From: an uncultured Hyphomicrobiaceae bacterium
GTDB lineage: Bacteria > Pseudomonadota > Alphaproteobacteria > Rhizobiales > CAMYJA01
DNA: 49,545 nucleotides
Assembly (NCBI GenBank): GCA_947258705.1
Contig: CAMYJA010000012.1
Location: 1-49,545 of the forward strand
Direction of reading: 5' to 3'
The stretch's first letter is position 1. Each line of letters opens with the position of its first letter. Below are positions 24,659-32,304 of this stretch, piece by piece. The notes beneath the pieces were generated by a model. The model searched no databases, was not told the origin of the DNA, and saw only the letters and a list, made by a program, of their open reading frames with translations. A program made the translations under genes and the position numbers.

Positions 24659-25039
24659 ATGGTCAATTCAACCCTTGTTGTCGCGGCGGTTCTCAGTTTC
24701 GCGTGCGGCGCGGTTCACTCATGGCTCGGGGAGCGGTGGCTGATCGGGCCGCTGGTCGCTCCCGCGCATCGTCGAGGCATTCTGGAAAAGAGTGCGCTGG
24801 CGCGGCAGACCCTGCGCTTTGCCTGGCACATCACGACCCTTGCCTGGTGGGGGATGGGCGCCACGCTGATGGCGCTGGCTTACCGGCCGCTCAACGGGAC
24901 CGGGCTTGTGGTATTGGGCATCATTGCCACGACGTTTCTGGCGACAGGCATTATCGCGCTTGCGACGAGCCGCGGGCGGCATCTGTCATGGCCGGTTTTT
25001 CTCGCCATAGCCGGCCTTTCGGCTCTACCGCTTCTCTAG
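24659..25039 (+). CDS. Small four-helix membrane protein under TetR control
   Basis: This 126-residue protein has four predicted membrane helices at about 5-22, 55-75, 80-98 and 106-124. A loop motif HSWLGERWLIGPL follows the first helix, and a basic stretch HRRGILEKSALARQT precedes the second. The ribosome binding site GGAGGAGG is excellent. I do not recognise a named family; transport or membrane stress functions are common for TetR-linked small membrane proteins, but nothing here proves either. The palindromic operator immediately upstream ties it to the divergent TetR gene. Confidence 0.85.
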   Translation: MVNSTLVVAAVLSFACGAVHSWLGERWLIGPLVAPAHRRGILEKSALARQTLRFAWHITTLAWWGMGATLMALAYRPLNGTGLVVLGIIATTFLATGIIALATSRGRHLSWPVFLAIAGLSALPLL

Positions 25040-25072
25040 GCCGTGTGCGTTAATCCGATGGTTTGGGCACCC

Positions 25073-25147
25073 TGGCACCCCGTAGGGGAATCGAACCCCT
25101 GTTTCCGGCGTGAGAGGCCGGCGTCCTAACCGCTAGACGAACGGGGC
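25073..25147 (-). tRNA. tRNA-Glu(CTC)
   Basis: The minus strand gives a full cloverleaf with encoded CCA: acceptor GCCCCGT, D arm GTC/GAC, anticodon stem CCGGC/GCCGG with loop CTCTCAC (anticodon CTC), and T stem AGGGG/CCCCT. Discriminator base is G and the first pair is G-U. Confidence 0.95.
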
Positions 25148-25345
25148 ATATGAAATGCCGGGCAGAGTTTTGGACAGATCGGACGACCAAGATGTAGAAC
25201 GGTCGCGCACTTGTTGCAATAGCTGGTTGTGGCCTGGGCTTGCGGTTGGAGGATGCAAAGGCATCCGGAGCACAACATCGTGGTGAGGAGGCACAATCAC
25301 TAAGTGACAAGGGCCGTCTCGTACCAGGGGAGACGGACAGCTCCA

Positions 25346-25394
25346 TCCTTCGAGACGACACGGGCCACTGAGTGGCCGTGTCCCTCAGGATGAG
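25346..25394. repeat. REP-like palindrome (CATCCTTCGAG ... CTCAGGATG)
   Basis: Outer arms CATCCT and AGGATG enclose ACACGGGCCACT and AGTGGCCGTGT arms. The form CATCCTTCGAGACG...CTCAGGATGAG is a recurrent intergenic palindrome in Bradyrhizobium-like alphaproteobacteria (known from memory, not searched). Confidence 0.7.
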
Positions 25395-25428
25395 GTTGAT
25401 ATTTTACGGCTGGCCACGTGAAACTCCA

Positions 25429-25480
25429 TCCTCATGGTGAGGGGGCGTATGAAATACGCTGTCTCGAACCATGGGAAACC
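25429..25480. repeat. REP-like palindrome (CCTCATGGTGAGG ... CTCGAACCATG)
   Basis: A partner element to the one just upstream: CATGGT and ACCATG outer arms with a perfect GCGTAT/ATACGC inner hairpin. Such CCTCATGGTGAG...GTCTCGAACCATG elements often accompany the CATCCTTCGAG type. Confidence 0.65.
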
Positions 25481-25513
25481 AAAGGACAGGTTGGGGGGCT
25501 GCGGCTTTGCCGC

Positions 25514-25590
25514 TTTTGCCTCACGTGCCGTTCATTGCTTCGCAATGGCACTCCGGCGGGGCGGCGCAAGGCGCCGGGGCGCAAGCGCCC
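25514..25590. repeat. Two-hairpin interspersed repeat, copy A
   Basis: TTTTGCCTCAC, then hairpin 1 with GTGC/GCAC outer arms and CATTGC-TTC-GCAATG inner arms, the constant linker TCCGGCGGGG, then hairpin 2 CGGCGC-AAG-GCGCCG and a further GGGCGC/GCGCCC hairpin. Constant parts match copies B-D after rpoH (28173-28544), while the stems differ in sequence but keep pairing. The rest of the 520-base gap from 25148 to 25669 holds the two REP palindromes and a GAGCTGACA/TGTCAGCTC hairpin, but no gene. Confidence 0.8.
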
Positions 25591-25669
25591 AGTCCGAGCT
25601 GACAATCCATGTCAGCTCCTCCGTTAAACTTGGCACTGCAGCTCTTTTCTTGCGCGCCCAACAGGGCAA

Positions 25670-26092
25670 CTATGGTCCGGGGATGAGTTCGGTCCGGCTG
25701 AGAATTCCGCCCGACCGCGTATCCACGATCATGACCGAAATGCCTGCGCCCGTTTTCAGGGTGATGGCGAGGCGATGACCGTCCAGGGCGGTTTCGATAA
25801 TTTCAGCGCCCAAAGGGATCGGGACTTTCGTCACGGGGATTTTCGTGCCCGGTATATTGACAGGCGGGCCGCCAGCGGCGCCGGTTCCGTCTCCTTCAGG
25901 GACGGCGGACGAGGCCGTACTTGACGGATTGCCCAATTGCGATGCCTGATAGACGATGGTAATAGCCACAGTCGCAAAGCCAAGCAAAAGCAGAATACCC
26001 ATGCCTATGACGACGAATTTCAGAATACGCACCTGGCGGTTGTTGAAGACAGTGCCCTCGACGGGGGCATCAGGGCTGTCGTCTTGTGTCAT
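25670..26092 (-). CDS. Small membrane-anchored protein (DUF6476-like)
   Basis: This 140-residue protein has a single membrane helix at about 24-48 (LKFVVIGMGILLLLGFATVA) and a Pro/Gly-rich linker. A compact C-terminal beta domain follows, with PLGAEIIETALDGHRLAITL and GISVMIVDTRSG, probably periplasmic. It matches small proteins found divergent from rluD in Hyphomicrobiales, which I associate with DUF6476. The ATG at 26092 has GGAG 9 bases upstream and leaves 27 bases to the divergent rluD start. Function unknown. Confidence 0.78.
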   Translation of the reverse strand: MTQDDSPDAPVEGTVFNNRQVRILKFVVIGMGILLLLGFATVAITIVYQASQLGNPSSTASSAVPEGDGTGAAGGPPVNIPGTKIPVTKVPIPLGAEIIETALDGHRLAITLKTGAGISVMIVDTRSGGILSRTELIPGP

Positions 26093-26119
26093 GGGGCGCG
26101 CTCCGGGGCTGAGTTCATA

Positions 26120-27121
26120 ATGGGTGTTGAGGATATAGACCTTCAGGACTTGTCTGTCACGGAAGATGAGGCGGGGGAGCGGATCGACCGCTATCTCGCA
26201 GTCAAGCTCGACGGTTTCAGCCGGTCGCGCCTCAAAGCGCTGATCAAGGAAGGCGAGCTCAGGCTTAACGGCGCGGAAATGATCGAACCAAATTACCGGA
26301 TCAAGGCCGGCGATGCGATCTCGCTCAATCTGCCGCCGCCCGTCGATCCAGTGCCGAAGCCCGAAAACATACCGCTCGACGTGGTGTTCGAGGACGAGCA
26401 TCTCATCGTCATCAACAAGCCGCCCGGACTGGTCGTGCATCCGGCGGCGGGCAACTGGTCCGGCACGCTGGTCAATGCGCTGATCGCTCATTGCGGCGAA
26501 AGCCTGTCGGGGATCGGCGGCGTGCGCCGGCCGGGTATCGTGCACCGGCTCGACAAGGACACGTCCGGGCTGATGGTGGTCGCGAAAACCGACAAGGCGC
26601 ATCGTTCGCTGTCAGAGCAATTCGCGGCCCATGGCCGTGACGGCCGCATGGAACGGGCCTATCTCGCAGTGGTCTGGGGCAAACCGCCGCAGCCCAAGGG
26701 CGTGATTTCAGCAAATCTCGGCCGGGCCCAGGGCAACCGGACAAAAATGGCCGTTGTACCGCGCGGGGGCCGAGAGGCGGTTACCCGATATGAAGTACTG
26801 CGCTCTTTTTCAGGGAGCGACGGCTCGACGATCGTGGCGAGCCTTGTGCGCTGCGTGCTCGAAACCGGGCGGACCCATCAGATCAGGGTGCATATGGCGC
26901 ATATCGGCTGCCCCGTGCTTGGTGATACAACTTATGGCGCCGGCTTCAAGGCCAGCGCACGGCGACTGGGAGAGGATGCGCAAGCGGCGCTCAGCCGACT
27001 CAAACGGCAGGCATTGCATGCGGAACTGCTAGGATTCGACCATCCTGAAACGGGCCGGCACGAAAATTTTTCAAAAAAGCCGCCTGATGATATTAATGAG
27101 TTAATTCAATGCCTTAGATAG
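26120..27121 (+). CDS. rluD: Ribosomal large subunit pseudouridine synthase RluD
   Basis: RluD makes pseudouridines in helix 69 of 23S rRNA. The 333-residue protein has an N-terminal S4 RNA-binding domain (ERIDRYLAVKLDGFSRSRLK). The RluA-family catalytic domain has the motif GIVHRLDKDTSGLMVVAKTD with the catalytic Asp, and later GRTHQIRVHMAHIGCPVLGD. I choose the ATG at 26120, where the family similarity begins; the longer open frame overlaps the divergent gene. RluC/RluA relatives differ in the S4 region, and the length favours RluD. Confidence 0.93.
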   Translation: MGVEDIDLQDLSVTEDEAGERIDRYLAVKLDGFSRSRLKALIKEGELRLNGAEMIEPNYRIKAGDAISLNLPPPVDPVPKPENIPLDVVFEDEHLIVINKPPGLVVHPAAGNWSGTLVNALIAHCGESLSGIGGVRRPGIVHRLDKDTSGLMVVAKTDKAHRSLSEQFAAHGRDGRMERAYLAVVWGKPPQPKGVISANLGRAQGNRTKMAVVPRGGREAVTRYEVLRSFSGSDGSTIVASLVRCVLETGRTHQIRVHMAHIGCPVLGDTTYGAGFKASARRLGEDAQAALSRLKRQALHAELLGFDHPETGRHENFSKKPPDDINELIQCLR

Positions 27122-27173
27122 AAAACATAGGTGAAATTCACATCAAATTGAGATATATTTGACGGTAAAAAAT

Positions 27174-27202
27174 TTGCCCTTGGGCACGGGAGTTCCTATT
27201 TT
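27174..27202 (+). promoter_or_regulatory. Candidate promoter of rpoH
   Basis: TTGCCC and TATTTT separated by 17 bases, 66 bases before the rpoH start. The match is partial and other assignments in this AT-rich stretch are possible. Confidence 0.35.
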
Positions 27203-27267
27203 ATTCCTATATGCGTACAGATAAATAAACAGGGATTCCGTGTGTTAAAACCACGGGGCTGAAGATT

Positions 27268-28161
27268 ATGGCTACTCCAAAATTGCCGACGGTCTCCGCC
27301 GGACAGGGTGGATTGTCGCGTTATCTCGCGGAAACACGCAAATTTCCAATATTGGAACCGGATGAGGAATTCATGCTGGCCAAGCGTTGGGTTGAGCATG
27401 AGGATTCCGAGGCCGCGCACAAGCTTGTCACGTCCCATCTGCGTCTCGTGGCAAAAATAGCCCTTGGCTATCGCGGTTACGGCCTGCCCATTGGCGAGGT
27501 GATTTCGGAAGGCAATGTCGGACTGATGCAGGCGGTCAAGCGGTTCGATCCCGACAAGGGTTTCCGTCTCGCCACCTATGCGATGTGGTGGATCCGGGCC
27601 TCTATACAGGAATATGTGCTGCGCTCGTGGAGCCTCGTGAAAATGGGAACCACGGCGGCGCAGAAAAAGCTTTTCTTCAATCTGCGCAAAATCAAGGGGC
27701 AGATGAAGGCGCTTGAAGAAGGCGACCTCAGGCCGGATCAGGTCGAGGAGATTGCCACGCGGCTCGGCGTTCCGGAAGTCGATGTGGTGAATATGAACCG
27801 GCGCCTTTCGGGCGACAGCTCGCTGAATGCGCCGGTGCGCAACGATTCGGAAAGCGGCGAGTGGATGGATTGGCTGGTTGACGATAGTGTCGACCAGGAA
27901 ACGGAACTTGCCGATAATGACGAGTTTGAACAGCGCAAGTCCTTTCTCATGGATGCCATGGGCCAGCTCAACGATCGCGAGCGGCGTATCTTCACGGCCC
28001 GCAGGCTCGATGAAGATCCGTTGACACTCGAAGAATTATCCAAGGAGTTCGACGTCAGCCGCGAGCGCATCCGCCAGATCGAGGTGCGCGCTTTCGAGAA
28101 AGTCCAGAGCGCCGTGCAGAACGCCGCTGCCGAGGATGCCGCAAACACATTAGGCGGCTAG
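27268..28161 (+). CDS. rpoH: Heat-shock sigma factor RpoH (sigma-32)
   Basis: RpoH directs RNA polymerase to heat-shock promoters. The 297-residue protein shows region 2 (SHLRLVAKIALGYRGYGLPI, FDPDKGFRLATYAMWWIRAS), the RpoH box QKKLFFNLRKIK, and region 4 (LNDRERRIFTARRL, LTLEELSKEFDVSRERIRQI). Length and motifs match alphaproteobacterial RpoH. Alphaproteobacteria often carry two RpoH paralogues, and this one cannot be assigned to RpoH1 or RpoH2 by eye. GGGCTGAAG precedes the ATG. Downstream the 154-bp tandem repeats begin 12 bases after the stop, so they lie in its 3' untranslated region. Confidence 0.97.
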   Translation: MATPKLPTVSAGQGGLSRYLAETRKFPILEPDEEFMLAKRWVEHEDSEAAHKLVTSHLRLVAKIALGYRGYGLPIGEVISEGNVGLMQAVKRFDPDKGFRLATYAMWWIRASIQEYVLRSWSLVKMGTTAAQKKLFFNLRKIKGQMKALEEGDLRPDQVEEIATRLGVPEVDVVNMNRRLSGDSSLNAPVRNDSESGEWMDWLVDDSVDQETELADNDEFEQRKSFLMDAMGQLNDRERRIFTARRLDEDPLTLEELSKEFDVSRERIRQIEVRAFEKVQSAVQNAAAEDAANTLGG

Positions 28162-28172
28162 GGGGATAAGTC

Positions 28173-28544
28173 TTTTGCCTCACGTGCTGATCGCCGTTAC
28201 ACGGCGGCACTCCGGCGGGGCGGGCCTAAGGCCCGGTATTTACTACTGAGGTTTGGTTCGGCTCAACCCACATGTTTATGCGGCACGGTTGGTGCCGGTT
28301 GAGAGGCGAGACTGCCTCGGGCTCTGTTTTGCCTCACGTGCTGCTCGCCGTTACACGGCGGCACTCCGGCGGGGCGGGCCTAAGGCCCGGCATCGACTAC
28401 AGCGGATATGTTCGGCTCAACCTATATGTTCATGCGGCACGGTTGGTGATGGCTGAGATGCCGGACTGCCTCGGATTCTGTTTTGCCTCACGTGCTGCTC
28501 GCTGTTACACGGCGGCACTCCGGCGGGGCGGGCCTAAGGCCCGG
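28173..28544. repeat. 154-bp tandem repeat with two-hairpin core (copies B, C, partial D)
   Basis: TTTTGCCTCACGTGC recurs at 28173, 28327 and 28481, an exact 154-base period; the third copy stops after about 64 bases. The first 64 bases of each are nearly identical and fold into hairpin 1 (GTGC-N4-CGCCGT-TAC-ACGGCG-GCAC) and hairpin 2 (CGGGCC-TAA-GGCCCG) joined by TCCGGCGGGG. The remaining 90 bases are more diverged. Copy D has one T-G wobble in hairpin 1. A further copy lies at 25514. Confidence 0.93.
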
Positions 28545-28702
28545 GGACCCTTGGTCCCTTGTCGCAGAAAATAGCTATTTTTTTCTGCTCCTGTTTTCGC
28601 TCACGCGGCGAGAATAACAATTCCGTATTGCCCATGAAGATGGGCATCCAAGCACGTATTCGGGGGACGTGACATTTGCGGCGTCGCGTACGCTGATGGT
28701 CG

Positions 28703-28733
28703 CATGGATTCCCGCCTTCGCGGGAAAGACGAA
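28703..28733. repeat. REP-like palindrome (TCCCGC-CTTC-GCGGGA)
   Basis: GGATTCCCGCCTTCGCGGGAA, a common alphaproteobacterial intergenic palindrome. It lies in opposite orientation to the related element at 28879. Confidence 0.75.
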
Positions 28734-28878
28734 GAGTGTGTTAGTTTCTGCATACAACATAATCTCATGGCGAGGAGGCTCTTTTGCCTGCACGTCTTCG
28801 ACATGACGCCACCTCTGGCGGTGGGCGCTTCAAAACCGGGCGCCGGGCCTGGAGGATGTTATCAGCCTTACCCCAAAA

Positions 28879-28908
28879 CGTCATTCCTGCGCAGGCAGGA
28901 ACCCATAT
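28879..28908. repeat. REP-like palindrome (CGTCATTCCTGC ... GCAGGAA)
   Basis: CGTCATTCCTGCGCAGGCAGGAACC is the inverse-orientation relative of the element at 28703. The roughly 145 bases between them encode nothing recognisable. The wider gap from 28545 to 29169 shows only these palindromes. Confidence 0.7.
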
Positions 28909-29169
28909 CACTTCGCAATTGGAGCGGTGTCGTTCAATTTTTGATCTCTCACCTCGACGATGGTCGCTTAGGCACCTGGCATCCAGATGCACTTCGCGGG
29001 TGTGACGTGAGTATTGGATGAGGGGTGGATTTTAGCTCGTTTGCCGGGCCGGGACAGGAATATCAGCTCTTTCGTAGACATTATTGTTGCGCCCGTGCCG
29101 GACCCGCCGCTATTACCGGGCCGGTTAGACATCAATTATACTTATATAAATCAACACCCTATCGTGCCG

Positions 29170-29184
29170 TTAACCTTTTGTTAA
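29170..29184 (+). promoter_or_regulatory. Perfect CtrA box TTAA-N7-TTAA
   Basis: TTAA-CCTTTTG-TTAA followed by CCAT, an exact match to the CtrA site (TTAA-N7-TTAAC). It is the only perfect match I found in the window. It lies 131 bases before a small ORF with a strong ribosome binding site (29315), which makes that unit a likely CtrA target. Confidence 0.68.
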
Positions 29185-29314
29185 CCATTTCGGACGCACA
29201 CTTGCCATGCGCTTGAGCAATGCGCTCATGCGCACCGCCTATTGGGGCTGGGGGCTTTGGCCTTGATTGAGTACGGTTGTGTTTTCTCATTTCGGTTTTA
29301 ACTCGGGAGAGTGA

Positions 29315-29650
29315 ATGCGCGATAAACGGTACTTGAACTCTTTGGGAACGCTGTGGAAACGGACGGAACCACAGCGCGATGTTCTTGAGGCATGGTTCCA
29401 CTGGGCATATTCGCCTTCCGTCCGCATCAGCTATGTCACTCCGGTCATTATGGCAATCGCGTTCGCGACGACACAAGCGCACCCGCTCGGTATGGGTGTG
29501 ATGGTGTTTGCGGGCCTGTTGCCGATCTTGCTTGACTGGAGAAGTCCCGCGTCCGGCGTGGCTTATATAAAGATAGATGGAGCAACACATGCAGAAACGC
29601 ATGTTTTATGTCGATCTGGACTCACGATTGAGAAAGACCAAGACACCTGA
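29315..29650 (+). CDS. Small protein with one hydrophobic segment, downstream of CtrA box
   Basis: This 111-codon ORF has GGGAG 6 bases before its ATG. The N-terminal part is charged and aromatic (DKRYLNSLGTLWKRTEPQRD, then EAWFHWAYSP). Residues about 40-75 form one or two hydrophobic segments (YVTPVIMAIAFATTQA, GMGVMVFAGLLPILL). The last 35 residues look less protein-like and overlap the next ORF in another frame. I know no family for it. The upstream CtrA box, good ribosome binding site and shared downstream terminator make it more credible than its length alone would. Confidence 0.5.
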   Translation: MRDKRYLNSLGTLWKRTEPQRDVLEAWFHWAYSPSVRISYVTPVIMAIAFATTQAHPLGMGVMVFAGLLPILLDWRSPASGVAYIKIDGATHAETHVLCRSGLTIEKDQDT

Positions 29651-29729
29651 GGGCAAGCATCCAAAATATGCGCTCAGCATGATTGATCTCTTGCGTATTT
29701 CCAGAAATCTCCATCCTCCGAGTATCTGA
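29589..29729 (+). CDS. Possible 46-residue basic small protein overlapping the previous ORF
   Basis: This ORF begins inside the previous gene in the +1 frame, with GGAG 6 bases before the ATG. It encodes MQKRMFYVDLDSRLRKTKTP and then GKHPKYALSMIDLLRISRNL, a basic soluble peptide without membrane segments. It ends 51 bases before a strong terminator. An overlapping start could mean translational coupling. No family recognised. Confidence 0.42.
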   Translation: MQKRMFYVDLDSRLRKTKTPEGKHPKYALSMIDLLRISRNLHPPSI

Positions 29730-29780
29730 TCACTCAGATTATTGCTGACAGGAATTCAAACAGGTCAGCCACGCGAGGTG

Positions 29781-29812
29781 AACCGGCTCTTTTCGAGGAG
29801 CCGGTTTTTTTT
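29781..29812 (+). terminator. Rho-independent terminator of the small-gene unit
   Basis: AACCGGCTC and GAGCCGGTT arms with a TTTTCGAG-type loop, followed by a run of eight T. It closes the plus-strand unit that starts near 29.2 kb. Confidence 0.93.
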
Positions 29813-29907
29813 GTGCGTTCCGTCCGGGATGCGGTCAAGGCGCATGGTGCGCTGAACGCCATCCGCATCCGCCGGACGTCAAAGGTGAAGATCGAGCGTC
29901 TGAAACG

Positions 29908-30102
29908 CTAGATGCCGCGAAACACGACCGCGATCCAGAGGAGCGCATAGCCGATAATCGCCGCTTCGAACAGATTTCCGCCGACCAAGGGACCGACAAC
30001 CGGCACCATTGAGGAAACGCCGAAATAGCGGATGGCGATGACGAAACCAATGATCAGGGTGGAAATAAGCCAGAGGCCCCATGAGGGAGGTGTAAGACGC
30101 AT
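29908..30102 (-). CDS. Small two-helix membrane protein
   Basis: This 64-residue protein starts MRLTPPSWGLWLIS, with AAAGGA 7 bases before the ATG. Two hydrophobic helices (about 9-25 and 43-62) are separated by a short loop with VPVVGPLVGG. An upstream in-frame start at 30180 is less likely. The protein resembles small hypothetical membrane proteins of alphaproteobacteria but I cannot name a function. It is transcribed away from the SGNH hydrolase gene at 30363. Confidence 0.72.
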   Translation of the reverse strand: MRLTPPSWGLWLISTLIIGFVIAIRYFGVSSMVPVVGPLVGGNLFEAAIIGYALLWIAVVFRGI

Positions 30103-30362
30103 GTCGTGTCCTTTCGGATGTTGTTTTGTAAACGTGACAAAGACCAGGACGCGGGAAAACGCGGCCGCAGCGGAAATCACTTATGTGACTTCGTATCGCG
30201 TGGAACTGCGAATCGCGGCCGAATCCCATGATTGGGATCTCATTAGTGAATTGATGGCGACGCGTCACGGTTCTCCTGCATATTTTCTGTTGATTACCCA
30301 TATCTTGTCCAGATTTTGGGGTTATAGGTGGCGGTCAGGCTGATTGGCAGGCGGGAAACGCG

Positions 30363-32258
30363 ATGAAAAAGACTGTTTACAGGGTTGTGATCTGGGCTCT
30401 TGCCGCCTTTGGCGCGGCGGCGGGAACACCCGCGCATTCGGGTGATATCACCTGGCGGGTGGACCATCCGTTCCGCTATTTGTCGAAGGCCCGGGATCTC
30501 GAATTGCACCGCTCGATTTTCCGCGGCCTTTCGGCTCAGGAAAGAGACAATCCGATCCTGAGCGCCGAACGCCGCCTTGGCCGACTTTATCCGCGCGGCT
30601 GGGCCGAGAAGGTTTTCACGAAGATCTGCAACGGCAGGTCAGCCGCTAATGGCGGCTGCGATCCGGCCCATAACATCGTTATGCCACGAGAGCATCGCGT
30701 GGTGGCCAATTATACCGGCACCGGCCCGGACGCGCGGTCGGGGCGTTGCAGCTGGCGTATCCGGGCGGTGCGCCGCAAAATGAAAAAATACGACAAGACG
30801 TTAACGGCAGCATGCGGGGTAGCGGTTGAATTCAAAGTTCCCTATCCGGGCGGCGTAAGCGTGAAGGTGTATCATGGAGGGAGGCCGGCCGGGCGCGTCC
30901 GGGCCAGCGACCGGGTCCGCGTCAAGGATATATTCGTTGTCGGGATGGGCGACTCGTTCGCATCCGGTGAGGGGAATCCCGATTCCCCCGTGACTTTCTC
31001 GCGCGAAAGGTCGGCGGTTTACGGCAAACTGCCCCAAGGCGCCATGCTTGCCGGCTATCCGGCCCGCGTCGGCGCCTGGCGTAAAATCGGCGATGCCGAA
31101 TTCGTCAAATCCAACGCGCGCTGGAGCAATCAGGCCTGCCACCGGTCGCTCTATTCGCATCAGTTCCGTACAGCCCTGCAACTCAGCATGGAGGAGCCGC
31201 ACCGGGCCGTGACCTATGCCGACTTCGCCTGCGCGGGGGCAGAAATAACGTACGGCCTGTTCCGGCTCGACAAGGGCAATGAATGGGCGCCCGAACGGCC
31301 CTCGCTTTCGCAATTGAGCGCCGTGGCCGATGCGCAATGCGGCACGCGGGGGGCGCCGGACCGCGATTACCCCCATGCCTATCATATGAAGCGTGTCCTG
31401 CCGGATCTCGAGGACATCGTATTGAAAAAATGCCCGAAGAAGCAGGCCCGGAAGATCGACCTTCTCCTGCTCTCGGTCGGCGGCAATGATGTCGGCTTCA
31501 CACGCCTCGTCGCCAATGCCGTGCTGGCGGACGAAACGATACTGAGACGCCTCGGCGGCTGGATGGGTCTCGTTTACGGCTCCGAGCAGGCCAATGGCGA
31601 TGTCAAAGAGCTGAAAACCCGCTACAAGGCGCTTAATCGGGCCATACACAATCTTCTTCACATTCCATGGTCGCAACCGGACCGGGTGATCCTTACGGCC
31701 TATCCCGTGCTTGCCCTTCTCGAGGACGGACGCTCGGTTTGTCCAGACAGCCGGGCGGGCATGAGCGTTCTGCCCGATTTTTCCCTGAATAATGAAAAGG
31801 CGCGCGATGGCGAGGTGCTGTCCGACCTTCTGCACGGCGAAATGCGCAAGGGGGCGCGCCGGCATGGCTGGAGCTTCGCCCACCGGCACCGCACGGTTTT
31901 CGCAGGGCACAGCATCTGTGCGGGATCGGACAATGGGGATCGGGATTTAGCGAACGACCTCAGAATCCCGAAATATGTAAACGGCCAATGGCATCCTTTC
32001 AACCCGGCCGACTATGAACCCTATGCGCCGCGCGCCCGCTGGTTCCGAACGCCGAACGACGCCTATCTCACGGGTCATTTTCACGTCAACCGCACGATTG
32101 CGCGCAAGCTCCTGAAAAACAAGAAGCTGAGATGGTTTCAACTGGTTCTGGCCAGCACTTATTCGGGCGCATTTCATCCGACCGCCGAAGGTCAGGCGGT
32201 CATCGCCGACGAGGTGACGCGGGTGGCGCGCAAGGTTCTCGATAAATACGGACAGTGA
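30363..32258 (+). CDS. Secreted SGNH/GDSL-family hydrolase
   Basis: This 631-residue protein has a signal peptide (about 1-26, ending AHSGD). It shows the SGNH blocks: block I VVGMGDSFASGEGNP with nucleophile Ser198, block III LSVGGNDVGF with Asn375, and block V FHPTAEGQAVI with His605. Family members are esterases or lipases acting on esters, lipids or acetylated glycans. The 170 residues before block I are an extra basic domain with Cys residues of unknown role, and the enzyme is about twice the usual GDSL length, with inserts between blocks. The GDSFASGEG form resembles actinobacterial secreted lipases. The substrate cannot be read from the sequence. Confidence 0.9.
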   Translation: MKKTVYRVVIWALAAFGAAAGTPAHSGDITWRVDHPFRYLSKARDLELHRSIFRGLSAQERDNPILSAERRLGRLYPRGWAEKVFTKICNGRSAANGGCDPAHNIVMPREHRVVANYTGTGPDARSGRCSWRIRAVRRKMKKYDKTLTAACGVAVEFKVPYPGGVSVKVYHGGRPAGRVRASDRVRVKDIFVVGMGDSFASGEGNPDSPVTFSRERSAVYGKLPQGAMLAGYPARVGAWRKIGDAEFVKSNARWSNQACHRSLYSHQFRTALQLSMEEPHRAVTYADFACAGAEITYGLFRLDKGNEWAPERPSLSQLSAVADAQCGTRGAPDRDYPHAYHMKRVLPDLEDIVLKKCPKKQARKIDLLLLSVGGNDVGFTRLVANAVLADETILRRLGGWMGLVYGSEQANGDVKELKTRYKALNRAIHNLLHIPWSQPDRVILTAYPVLALLEDGRSVCPDSRAGMSVLPDFSLNNEKARDGEVLSDLLHGEMRKGARRHGWSFAHRHRTVFAGHSICAGSDNGDRDLANDLRIPKYVNGQWHPFNPADYEPYAPRARWFRTPNDAYLTGHFHVNRTIARKLLKNKKLRWFQLVLASTYSGAFHPTAEGQAVIADEVTRVARKVLDKYGQ

Positions 32259-32304
32259 TCAGGCCGGGGGCGGGTCCGCCATGCTGTGGCGCCGCCCGAT
32301 TTCA

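Noticed and set aside
25937-26119. 61-codon N-terminal extension of RluD
   Set aside because: It overlaps the divergent DUF6476-like gene and precedes the point where family similarity begins.
28704-29021. ORF of 105 codons beginning MDSRLRGKDE
   Set aside because: This start is the translation of a REP palindrome and the frame crosses a second palindrome; there is no ribosome binding site.
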